Shown: positions 6,320-11,762 of the stretch, one piece after another
Layout: every line of letters starts with the position of its first letter
Position numbering within the stretch: position 1 is the stretch's first letter
Assembly (NCBI GenBank): GCA_017440425.1
Contig: JAFSHJ010000016.1
Location: 1 to 11,762 of the forward strand
Source: Oscillospiraceae bacterium
GTDB lineage: Bacteria > Bacillota > Clostridia > Oscillospirales > Ruminococcaceae
Direction: 5' to 3'
DNA length: 11,762 nucleotides
Notes under the pieces: generated by a model
Database searches by the model: none
Told to the model about the DNA's origin: nothing
The model's input: the letters and a program-made list of their open reading frames with translations, nothing else
Translations under genes and position numbers: made by a program

Positions 6320-6997
6320 ATGATCAATGTTGACAAAGTCTTTAAAATAGTTTCACACATTATGCCTGCTGAAATAAAAATTGCAGCATTGGATGTTCCG
6401 ATTAATCTCCTCGATAGAACTTCTAATTTTTTAAGCAACACAATCGACAAACACACTGAGAAGGCATTATTAAAAGCCATATCAAAACACCCAGAAAACA
6501 CACACTTGTTCATTAAGCCAAACCAGCAAATACACAATACCTACTTTGATATTTTTGACGAAGATGAGCAAGTTAAGTATATGGTTAAAATTGATTCCTC
6601 AACGCTAAAACAAAAGTTATATATTTACGATTCTTCTCAAACAGAGGTTGCTTCTATAACAAAAAAAGCCTTTACGCCTCGCCTTTCTTTTTCATCCAAC
6701 TCTAAAAATATGGATTTTTCTCTTGAAGTCAACAAAGAGAATATAGGCACACTCAAATCCAAATACTCTCCCGACGAACAAACATTCAAGTTAAACTCTG
6801 AAGAATGGAGCTTTATAGGTGATATTTCTCATTGGGAATATACCATTTATAGCAACAGAAAAGAAATTGCTTACCTATCTCCCCACACCTTTTCCTTTGG
6901 CAAAACTTATTTTCTTGATTTTCCAAACCCAAACAATGAGCTCATGCTGTTGTTGCTTATATTTGCAACGAACATTTGCAACACCTCTGAAAAATAA
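6320..6997 (+). CDS. LURP-one-related (tubby C-terminal-like) protein
   Basis: A 225-residue soluble-looking protein. After a helical N-terminal part (about 1-65), residues about 75-222 show the repeating beta-strand pattern of the LURP-one-related/tubby-like fold: LYIYDSSQTEVASITKK, then LEVNKENIGTLKSK, EEWSFIGDISHWEYTIY, EIAYLS, and a closing hydrophobic helix (NELMLLLLIFATNI). LOR proteins are small lipid-scramblase-like barrels of mostly unknown bacterial function. The family call rests on pattern, not on catalytic residues. AAAGGAG lies 7 bases before the ATG. The gene is strikingly AT-rich and uses A/T-ending codons: two 60-base stretches I counted are about 30-32% G+C against about 58% in a stretch of the AI-2E gene, which suggests acquisition from elsewhere. 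It is monocistronic and converges on the NagB-like gene. Confidence 0.7.
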   Translation: MINVDKVFKIVSHIMPAEIKIAALDVPINLLDRTSNFLSNTIDKHTEKALLKAISKHPENTHLFIKPNQQIHNTYFDIFDEDEQVKYMVKIDSSTLKQKLYIYDSSQTEVASITKKAFTPRLSFSSNSKNMDFSLEVNKENIGTLKSKYSPDEQTFKLNSEEWSFIGDISHWEYTIYSNRKEIAYLSPHTFSFGKTYFLDFPNPNNELMLLLLIFATNICNTSEK

Positions 6998-7009
6998 TCC
7001 CCCAACACA

Positions 7010-7043
7010 AAACCCGCCCGCAGTTTGTGCGGACGGGTTTGTT
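7010..7043. terminator. Terminator shared by the LOR and NagB-like genes
   Basis: AAACCCGCCCGCA (7010-7022) faces TGCGGACGGGTTT (7028-7040). On the minus strand all 13 positions pair, counting one G-U wobble; on the plus strand one position is a mismatch. It lies between the convergent stops at 6997 and 7057. Confidence 0.8.
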
Positions 7044-7056
7044 ATTGCTATTAAGA

Positions 7057-8004
7057 TTAGTTGCACTCTGCAACCAGCGGACCGGCCAGTTCTTTGAGGA
7101 AGAACAGCTTGCCTGCGAGGGTGGGCATAAAGGAGGAGGTGATCCACTTGCTGGGACCGTAGCGGAGGGTCATCCACAGGGACATACCCTGCCACTGCAT
7201 TCCTCTGGAGAGTGCGCCGTCGCATCCGCCGATGATCTTGTCGCTCTGCAGGAAGAGGCCCGGGCCGATGGTGTTTGCACGGCAGGGAACAAGTGTTGTG
7301 CGGCTCTTGAAGGATGTGATCGCGTTCTGCTCGATGGTGAGGGGATGGAGCTGTGCGCCGATGCGGTGGGTCTGTGCCTTCCACTCTTCAACGGTCTCGA
7401 ACTCTGCTGCGAAGTGGGGCTCCCAGAAAGCGATGTGGCACATTCTGCCGATACCGAATACTGTTACAAGCTTTGCGCCCTCAGCTTTGAGGTCAGCGAT
7501 CTTCTGTGCGTAGGTGGGGAGGTTATCCTTTGTTGCAAAGTTGCGCTGATTTACGGGAACGGTCTTGTTGAGCTTGCCGTAGAAAGCGTCGGTCATTGCA
7601 TAAGTGAAGGAAGCGGGGTTGCTGGAATCGAGGGTGTTGCCTTCGCCGTCGCTCCACTCGTCCATGTTGAAGCCGTAAACGTGAGAGCAGTCTACATCCC
7701 ACTCATTGAGGAAGTATACAGCCCAGCGATACATACCCATAGGACCTACGGGGAGGATCATAGCAAGCTTTTTGCCTTCCTGACCTGCAACTCTGATCTC
7801 GTTTGCGATCTCGTGACCCATGAGCATATCAAACTCGGATACGTTTTCGCAGCAGACGGGCTGGAAATCGGGGTGCCAGAAATCCTGGCGCTCCATGATC
7901 TCTTCGGGAGAGTGAGAGCAGCACTCGTCTATTTTGTTAAAATCCCAACCTGCGGGATAAAAGCCCTCAAGCATAGAGCCTTTTACTGTTGACATGAAAT
8001 CCAT
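7057..8004 (-). CDS. NagB-like (glucosamine-6-phosphate isomerase/deaminase family) protein
   Basis: A 315-residue member of the NagB/6-phosphogluconolactonase superfamily, longer than the roughly 265 residues of E. coli NagB. Family motifs seen are LPVG (84-87), GFNMDEW (111-117, with the Asp equivalent to catalytic D72 of E. coli NagB) and GIGRMCHIAFWEP (184-196). In the last motif His190 and Glu195 match H143 and E148, but Met188 stands where NagB has Asp141, and Trp194 replaces Asn. The phosphate-loop region (VGPMGMYR) also departs from the usual GSTP form. Substrate or chemistry may therefore differ from glucosamine-6-phosphate deamination. The ATG at 8019 overlaps GGAGG, which instead serves the ATG at 8004 eight bases on, so I start there. 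It follows the PIG-L deacetylase gene by 54 bases in one operon. Confidence 0.82.
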   Translation of the reverse strand: MDFMSTVKGSMLEGFYPAGWDFNKIDECCSHSPEEIMERQDFWHPDFQPVCCENVSEFDMLMGHEIANEIRVAGQEGKKLAMILPVGPMGMYRWAVYFLNEWDVDCSHVYGFNMDEWSDGEGNTLDSSNPASFTYAMTDAFYGKLNKTVPVNQRNFATKDNLPTYAQKIADLKAEGAKLVTVFGIGRMCHIAFWEPHFAAEFETVEEWKAQTHRIGAQLHPLTIEQNAITSFKSRTTLVPCRANTIGPGLFLQSDKIIGGCDGALSRGMQWQGMSLWMTLRYGPSKWITSSFMPTLAGKLFFLKELAGPLVAECN

Positions 8005-8058
8005 AGTTCTTTCCTCCATTTATATAATAGTAAAAAACACGAACAATTTTAATTTCCC

Positions 8059-8820
8059 TTAGGGAAGCAGGCGCTTGGTGGGGATTCTGGGCCAAGCATC
8101 GCAATGGGTGAAGCCTTCTGCATAGGCTGCGCCGCACTGGTAACCTCTGAACTTGGAGGTTGTGCGGACAAAATCGAGAAAATCGATGTGGTCGTGGTCT
8201 CTCATCCAAACGATCTGGCTGGCGTGGCAATCCAGAGCGGTGATCTTCTGCTCGATCTCGTCGGAGATATCCACATATTCATTGGGCAGGAAGTTGATTC
8301 CCGCAAGGTTATCGAAATAATAGAGCGGGGGAATGCCGGTGGATTTAGGGGAACCGCTCAGGTCTGTGGGAACAGCAAACACGGGACGCTCAACGCCGTC
8401 TTTCTTCTCGGTGGTCTCCCAAGGACAGCTGGTGGAGAAGCTGGCATCAAACACCATCTTGCTCACTTCCTGATGATCCTTCATATAGTCATTGGGGGAG
8501 TGGGTGAGGATAACATCGGGGTTGACGTGGCGGATAACATCGATGAGAGCATGAACAACGTCCAGATTGTAGGAATCCACTCTCAGGTCGCCCACATCCA
8601 GCATTACGTTTTCGTGAACACCCAAAATTTTTCCGCCTGCCTTAACCTCTTCCCAGCGGACAAGACGAAGCTCATCGGGGGGAATGAGAACGTGGCCCTT
8701 GTTGCCGTTTGCAACGTTGCACATTGTAACTTTGGCGCCCTGCTTTACATATTTTGCAAGGGTACCGCCACAACCGATCTCAAGGTCATCGGGATGACAG
8801 CCAACTGCCAAAACATTCAT
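8059..8820 (-). CDS. PIG-L/LmbE family N-acetyl sugar deacetylase
   Basis: A 253-residue zinc-dependent deacetylase of the PIG-L (LmbE-like, also MshB/BshB) family, which removes acetyl from N-acetylglucosamine-type groups. The zinc site is intact: GCHPDDLEIGCGG near the start (His9, Asp12, with Asp11 as likely general base) and YMKDHQEVS (His116). ILTHSPNDY and the C-terminal AYAEGF are also typical. The protein has no signal peptide and is probably cytoplasmic. TTGGAGG sits 7 bases before the ATG. It is first in an operon with the NagB-like gene, consistent with deacetylation followed by deamination/isomerisation of an amino sugar. The exact substrate cannot be read from the sequence; bacillithiol-type or glycan-derived GlcNAc compounds are possible. 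Confidence 0.88.
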   Translation of the reverse strand: MNVLAVGCHPDDLEIGCGGTLAKYVKQGAKVTMCNVANGNKGHVLIPPDELRLVRWEEVKAGGKILGVHENVMLDVGDLRVDSYNLDVVHALIDVIRHVNPDVILTHSPNDYMKDHQEVSKMVFDASFSTSCPWETTEKKDGVERPVFAVPTDLSGSPKSTGIPPLYYFDNLAGINFLPNEYVDISDEIEQKITALDCHASQIVWMRDHDHIDFLDFVRTTSKFRGYQCGAAYAEGFTHCDAWPRIPTKRLLP

Positions 8821-8839
8821 AAAAAAGCCTCCAATTATA

Positions 8840-8855
8840 TTAACTCTGTAGTTAA
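8840..8855. promoter_or_regulatory. Palindrome in the leader of the PIG-L operon (possible operator)
   Basis: A perfect inverted repeat, TTAACT-CTGT-AGTTAA, lies just downstream of the predicted transcription start and about 20 bases before the PIG-L start codon. The position and symmetry suit a repressor site for sugar-responsive control. It is short and AT-rich, so chance cannot be excluded. Confidence 0.4.
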
Positions 8856-8868
8856 AATGCTTAATTAT

Positions 8869-8897
8869 ACTTTATCCTAAATTAAGGAAAAAGTCAA
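8869..8897 (-). promoter_or_regulatory. Promoter of the PIG-L/NagB-like operon
   Basis: On the minus strand TTGACT (8892-8897) and TAAAGT (8869-8874) are separated by 17 bases; a TATAAT a few bases further on is an alternative -10 with poor spacing. Transcription would start near 8862, about 40 bases before the ATG. Confidence 0.65.
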
Positions 8898-8965
8898 GTA
8901 TATGAAGATTAAAATAGCATTCTGTGACCGCTTTATTAAAGTTATTCTTTTAGGCAGATGTATGA

Positions 8966-8994
8966 TTGCAAATCTTTTTTCGCTGTGATATAAT
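8966..8994 (+). promoter_or_regulatory. Promoter of the AI-2E transporter gene
   Basis: TTGCAA (8966-8971), a 17-base spacer and a perfect TATAAT (8989-8994) lie about 60 bases before the ATG at 9055. The rest of the 8821-9054 gap holds only the divergent PIG-L promoter and AT-rich sequence. Confidence 0.82.
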
Positions 8995-9054
8995 GAAAAA
9001 AAGAACTTTTCCCCGTAATTTCACCTGAATACGGTTTGTTAAAGGATGTTTGAA

Positions 9055-10392
9055 ATGTTTAAAAAGTTTTTCAGCAGCATGAAAGACAAAAAATATCTTT
9101 CGCTTCTTTTTGTGGCTGCCGGCGCAATTGTTTTTTATGTTTTCCTGCAGCGCTTTGACGATTTTAAAAAGTTTTTGGACAGTGCCTTCTCTCTCATCTC
9201 GCCATTTATATGGGGCGCTGTGATCGCCTATCTGCTCAACCCCATAGCCAAGTTCTTTGAGCGCACCATATTCGGAAAATTCAAAAAACGCCGTGCGGCG
9301 CACACCATCAGCGTGCTGATGACCTTTATTCTTGCCATTGCCGCCGTTGCACTGCTCATGGTTGCCATCGTTCCGCAGATCGCATCCTCTGTTATGATCC
9401 TTGTGGGCAACCTTGAAGGCTATTTTGCACTTCTCCAGAAAACCCTCAATAATTTTATTGCCAACATCCCCTTCCTTGACGAAGAGATGGTCAACATCGA
9501 CAAGCTGGTCGGCTCCTGGGAACAGATATTCAAGACCGTTACCGACTGGATCATCAACAACATCGAAAACATCATCGGTGTATCCTACAAGGTGGGCAGC
9601 GGCGTGTTCAACGGTGCCATTGCCGTCATCTTCTCGGTTTATGTTCTGCTTGACAAAAACGATCTCAAGCGCCTTGCAAGACGTCTTGCCGCAGCTCTCC
9701 TTCCCGCAAAGCCCTATGCCCGTTTCGGCGAGATTGTCCGCAAAAGCAACAGCATCTTCCTCGGCTACATTGGCGGCACCCTGCTGGATTCCCTCATCGT
9801 GGGTGTTGCAAACTATCTGTTTATGCTGATCATGGGCATGCCGTATGCGCTGCTCATCACCGCTATCGTTGCCGTCACCAACCTCATCCCCAACTTCGGT
9901 CCTTTCATCGGTGCTGTGCCCAGCGTGCTCATCCTTCTGCTCATCGACCCCTGGGATGCTCTTTGGTTTGTGGTTTTCACAGTTGTTTTGCAGTTCCTTG
10001 ACGGCAACGTCATTAAACCGCTGCTCTTCAGCGATTCCACCGGTCTCCGTCCCGTTTGGGTTTTGGTCGCCATCATCGTCGGCGGCGGAGTTATGGGCAT
10101 TGTTGGTATGCTCATCGGCGTTCCCCTCTTTGCCATTATCTTCTATCTTCTCAACGAGTGGCTGGAGACCCGTCTTCCCGAACGCGGCTTCAATCTCGAC
10201 GGACATCGGGTGGACAAAAACGGCAACCCCATCATTCCCATCCCTCCGCAGGTGGTGACCATATCCACATCGGAACCCACCCCCTCTGCCACCGAGGAGA
10301 TCGACATCCCTCACGACACCGAGGTGTCCTCCGATACCCAGGATGCTCCCCCTTCCGATGAGGCAGCTCCCTCCGAAGCTTCCGAAAACTGA
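9055..10392 (+). CDS. AI-2E family transporter (PerM/TqsA-like) with acidic tail
   Basis: A 445-residue integral membrane protein of the AI-2E/PerM (UPF0118) family; relatives export autoinducer-2 or move ions, and the substrate here is unknown. Helices are visible at about 15-31, 44-62, 86-108, 184-200, 234-260, 264-295, 299-316 and 333-368, and the long stretch at about 110-180 is the family's extracytoplasmic loop. Signature segments are LIPNFGPFIGAVPS (277-290), LDGNVIKPLLF (315-325) and GGVMGIVGMLIGVPLFA (344-360). After the last helix comes a tail of about 70 residues that ends rich in Asp, Glu, Ser, Thr and Pro (about 404-445) and is probably disordered. An ATG at 9046 directly abuts AAAGG, so that sequence better serves the ATG at 9055, 8 bases on. 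It has its own promoter and a strong terminator and is monocistronic. Confidence 0.9.
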   Translation: MFKKFFSSMKDKKYLSLLFVAAGAIVFYVFLQRFDDFKKFLDSAFSLISPFIWGAVIAYLLNPIAKFFERTIFGKFKKRRAAHTISVLMTFILAIAAVALLMVAIVPQIASSVMILVGNLEGYFALLQKTLNNFIANIPFLDEEMVNIDKLVGSWEQIFKTVTDWIINNIENIIGVSYKVGSGVFNGAIAVIFSVYVLLDKNDLKRLARRLAAALLPAKPYARFGEIVRKSNSIFLGYIGGTLLDSLIVGVANYLFMLIMGMPYALLITAIVAVTNLIPNFGPFIGAVPSVLILLLIDPWDALWFVVFTVVLQFLDGNVIKPLLFSDSTGLRPVWVLVAIIVGGGVMGIVGMLIGVPLFAIIFYLLNEWLETRLPERGFNLDGHRVDKNGNPIIPIPPQVVTISTSEPTPSATEEIDIPHDTEVSSDTQDAPPSDEAAPSEASEN

Positions 10393-10401
10393 ACAAATAA
10401 C

Positions 10402-10440
10402 AAAAATCCCAAGTGTAACAATCTGCACTTGGGATTTTTA
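10402..10440. terminator. Strong bidirectional terminator after the AI-2E gene
   Basis: A perfect 14-bp stem, AAAAATCCCAAGTG (10402-10415) with CACTTGGGATTTTT (10426-10439), has a 10-base loop. A-runs and T-runs on the two sides make it work in both directions, so it can also stop transcripts from the HAD gene. Confidence 0.92.
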
Positions 10441-10450
10441 ATTGCACAAT

Positions 10451-10531
10451 GTCCCCATTTCCCGCCGACGTTAAGTCGGCGGCTCCGCCTCACAGCGGAG
10501 TAGCCTCGCGGAGCGAAGCAGAAATGGGGAC
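10451..10531. repeat. 81-bp palindromic element with cloverleaf-like folding
   Basis: Outer arms GTCCCCATTTC (10451-10461) and GAAATGGGGAC (10521-10531) are perfect 11-bp inverted repeats. Between them lie three hairpins in series: CCGCCGAC/GTCGGCGG (10462-10469 and 10475-10482), CTCCGC/GCGGAG (10483-10488 and 10495-10500), and GCCTCGC/GCGAAGC (10503-10509 and 10513-10519, one mismatch). CTCCGC could alternatively pair with GCGGAG at 10508-10513. Almost every base is in a stem. The shape and G+C richness suggest a REP/MITE-like dispersed element or a structured RNA in the convergent gap. It is not a tRNA. Confidence 0.75.
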
Positions 10532-10556
10532 GTTTCAGTCGGTCTGATTTTTCGGT

Positions 10557-11354
10557 TCAGATATATTTTGCGATCTCGCCGATCTCATCCAGAATGTAGT
10601 CGGGCTTGATGCTGCCCTTCTCCACATCCTCAACGGTGCTCTCACCGGTCTTGACCATGATGGTGGTGATGCCTGCGTTTGCACCAAGTGCGATATCGGT
10701 GTAAAGGCGGTCGCCCACCATAGCCATGTCGGAGAGGGGCACACCCGTTTTCTCGGAGACAGCCTTTGCGATGCCTGCATACGGTTTACCGATTATCTCA
10801 TCGGGGCGGCGGCCGGTGGACGCCTCAACACAGGCTATCATTGCGCCGATGTCGGGCATATATCCCGTCTCGGTGGGACAGTTGAAATCGGGATGGGTGG
10901 CGATGTATCTCACACCGTTGCGGACGTGATCGCAGAGCAGCCACAGCTTTTCGTAGGTGAGGGTGGTGTCAAAGCCAAGCACCACAAGGTCGGGATTATC
11001 CTTCACAAGGGCAATACCCACGTTTTCCATCTCTTTTTCAAGGTCGGGAGTACCGATAACACAGACACGCAGCTGTCTGCCCAGCTCTTTCTGCTCCTTT
11101 GCAAGGGAGATGGCGGTGGCCTCGCCGGATGTGAATATCTTCTCTTCCGGGGTGGTTATTCCCATGCGGGAGATCTTCTGTGCATATGTAAAACGGTTTT
11201 TGGAGGAGTTGTTGGTGAGGAACAGATAGTCCTTCTCTTTGGATGCGTTTATCTTTTCCATAAAGGTGTAGGAGCCGGGGAAAATTTTGTCGCCAAGATA
11301 GAAAGTGCCGTCCATATCCAGCAAAAACAGTTTGATGTCTTCCAGTTTTTTCAT
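10557..11354 (-). CDS. HAD-IIA family hydrolase (NagD-like phosphatase)
   Basis: A 265-residue haloacid-dehalogenase superfamily phosphatase of subfamily IIA (NagD/AraL/PGP group), acting on sugar phosphates or similar small phosphoesters with Mg2+. Motif I is LLDMDGTFYLG (Asp13 nucleophile, Asp15), motif II LTNNSS (46-51), motif III Lys190 in IGKP, and motif IV GDRLYTD (Asp215, Asp220). The C2 cap lies between II and III and includes THPDFNCPTE and GYMPDIGAM, typical of the group. Length and all catalytic residues are normal. AAGGAG is 7 bases before the ATG. The gene starts 15 bases after the stop of the RlmA-type methyltransferase, whose transcript it shares. The specific substrate is not deducible. 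Confidence 0.9.
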   Translation of the reverse strand: MKKLEDIKLFLLDMDGTFYLGDKIFPGSYTFMEKINASKEKDYLFLTNNSSKNRFTYAQKISRMGITTPEEKIFTSGEATAISLAKEQKELGRQLRVCVIGTPDLEKEMENVGIALVKDNPDLVVLGFDTTLTYEKLWLLCDHVRNGVRYIATHPDFNCPTETGYMPDIGAMIACVEASTGRRPDEIIGKPYAGIAKAVSEKTGVPLSDMAMVGDRLYTDIALGANAGITTIMVKTGESTVEDVEKGSIKPDYILDEIGEIAKYI

Positions 11355-11369
11355 TTTGTTTCTCCTTGC

Positions 11370-11762
11370 TTACAGCTTTTTAAGTATATGTATTCTGAAT
11401 TCCGCAGCCGTCTCCAGCTTTTCAAGCTGTGAGAGCCGCTGCACACCCTCCCTGGGTGTGCGCCAGAAATATGGCGTCATTGAGAAGAGGTTGGATATAT
11501 CCGTTTGGTTTTCCAGCGAAAGCTTTGATTTCACTTCGATTATATCTGCGTATTTGAAGCCCTCGTATTCTATATCTTTCTCCTCGTTTTGATAGGGCTT
11601 GTCGTAGGCGATGCTCTTCATCTCCCAAAGATGCCCTGCAGCAGGCACCACATAGATGAAATATCCGCCTTTTTTAAGTACACGACGGAATTCCTCCTCC
11701 GCCAGCGGTGAGAAGCAGTTGAGCAGAATATCAACGGAGCTGTCCCTTATGGGCAGGTGAAA
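11370..11762 (-). CDS. rlmA: RlmA-type 23S rRNA (guanine-N1)-methyltransferase, C-terminal part
   Basis: The frame is open to the window edge and gives 130 C-terminal residues of a SAM-dependent methyltransferase. The sequence FHLPIRDSSVDILLNCFSP, then EEEFRRVLKKGGYFIYVVP, is the end of a class I Rossmann methyltransferase core. GHLWEMKSIAYDKPYQNE after it is the characteristic RlmA region (HLWEL, YD.PY.NE). Members methylate N1 of a guanine in 23S rRNA helix 35 (G745 in E. coli, G748 in the Gram-positive RlmAII/TlrB branch). Which position this one uses cannot be told from the fragment. The N-terminal zinc finger and SAM motif I are outside the window. It precedes the HAD-IIA gene by 15 bases in one operon. 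Confidence 0.85.
   Translation of the reverse strand, partial: FHLPIRDSSVDILLNCFSPLAEEEFRRVLKKGGYFIYVVPAAGHLWEMKSIAYDKPYQNEEKDIEYEGFKYADIIEVKSKLSLENQTDISNLFSMTPYFWRTPREGVQRLSQLEKLETAAEFRIHILKKL

Noticed and set aside
7027..8880. Long plus-strand frames at 7027-7992 and 8104-8880
   Set aside because: They lie opposite the NagB-like and PIG-L genes, which have recognisable motifs and ribosome binding sites; the plus-strand products have none.
8950..10428. A 492-residue open frame on the minus strand opposite the AI-2E gene
   Set aside because: It is antisense to a clear family member, is full of low-complexity Gly/Asp/His runs, and has no ribosome binding site; it is a codon-usage shadow.
10451..10531. 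The cloverleaf-like element as a tRNA gene
   Set aside because: The outer stem is 11 bp rather than 7, the conserved T-loop (GTTCGA type) sequence is missing, and the hairpin loops do not have tRNA sizes.
1..11762. CRISPR array or RNA operon
   Set aside because: No regularly spaced short repeats and no rRNA or tRNA sequence were found on either strand.

Overview
The window looks like chromosome of a mid-G+C Firmicute, most likely a gut-type Clostridia member (Oscillospirales-like). This is an inference from strong AGGAGG-type ribosome binding sites, sigma-A-like TTGACA/TATAAT promoters with 17-18 bp spacers, use of TTG and GTG starts, and many short intrinsic terminators between compact operons. 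No rRNA, tRNA, CRISPR array, transposase or integrase is visible.

Layout. 1-96: the last 31 codons of an unrecognised upstream gene (+), then its terminator. 211-1214 (+): a PHP-domain metallohydrolase followed by a 51-residue single-pass membrane protein with a TTG start. 1377-4823 (-): an 1148-residue secreted, membrane-anchored protein joining an RCC1-like propeller, a class-3-type lipase domain, an RTX-like patch, an InlB-type B repeat and a C-terminal membrane helix. 5148-6161 (-): a membrane protein built from two tandem homologous halves. 6320-6997 (+): an AT-rich LURP-one/tubby-like (LOR) protein. 8820 down to 7057 (-): an operon of a PIG-L/LmbE-type deacetylase and a divergent NagB-like sugar-phosphate isomerase. 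9055-10392 (+): an AI-2E family transporter with an acidic tail. 11762 down to 10557 (-): the 3' end of an RlmA-type 23S rRNA methyltransferase followed by a HAD-IIA phosphatase.

The most unusual structure is in the first 5.2 kb. The last 68 coding bases of the upstream gene, stop codon included, plus one further base (69 bp, 29-97) recur exactly at 4995-5063, where they have no coding sequence in front of them. A second exact repeat of 38 bp (1248-1285 and 5119-5156) copies the stop codon and last two codons of the membrane protein at 5148-6161 together with its terminator edge. The PHP operon and the lipase gene therefore sit in a 4,966-bp segment bracketed by copies of the 3' ends of the two converging flanking genes. 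This resembles an element that entered at the 3' end of a protein gene and restored it, or a duplicated intergenic junction that collected cargo. No recombinase is present inside.

Functional links. The PIG-L and NagB-like genes share a promoter with a palindrome just downstream of it and probably deacetylate and then deaminate/isomerise an amino sugar derivative, although the NagB-like protein lacks one canonical catalytic Asp. The convergent gap 10393-10556 holds a strong bidirectional terminator and an 81-bp palindromic element that can fold as a four-way, cloverleaf-like structure. Several starts were moved to the ATG that a Shine-Dalgarno sequence actually serves (211, 8004, 9055).
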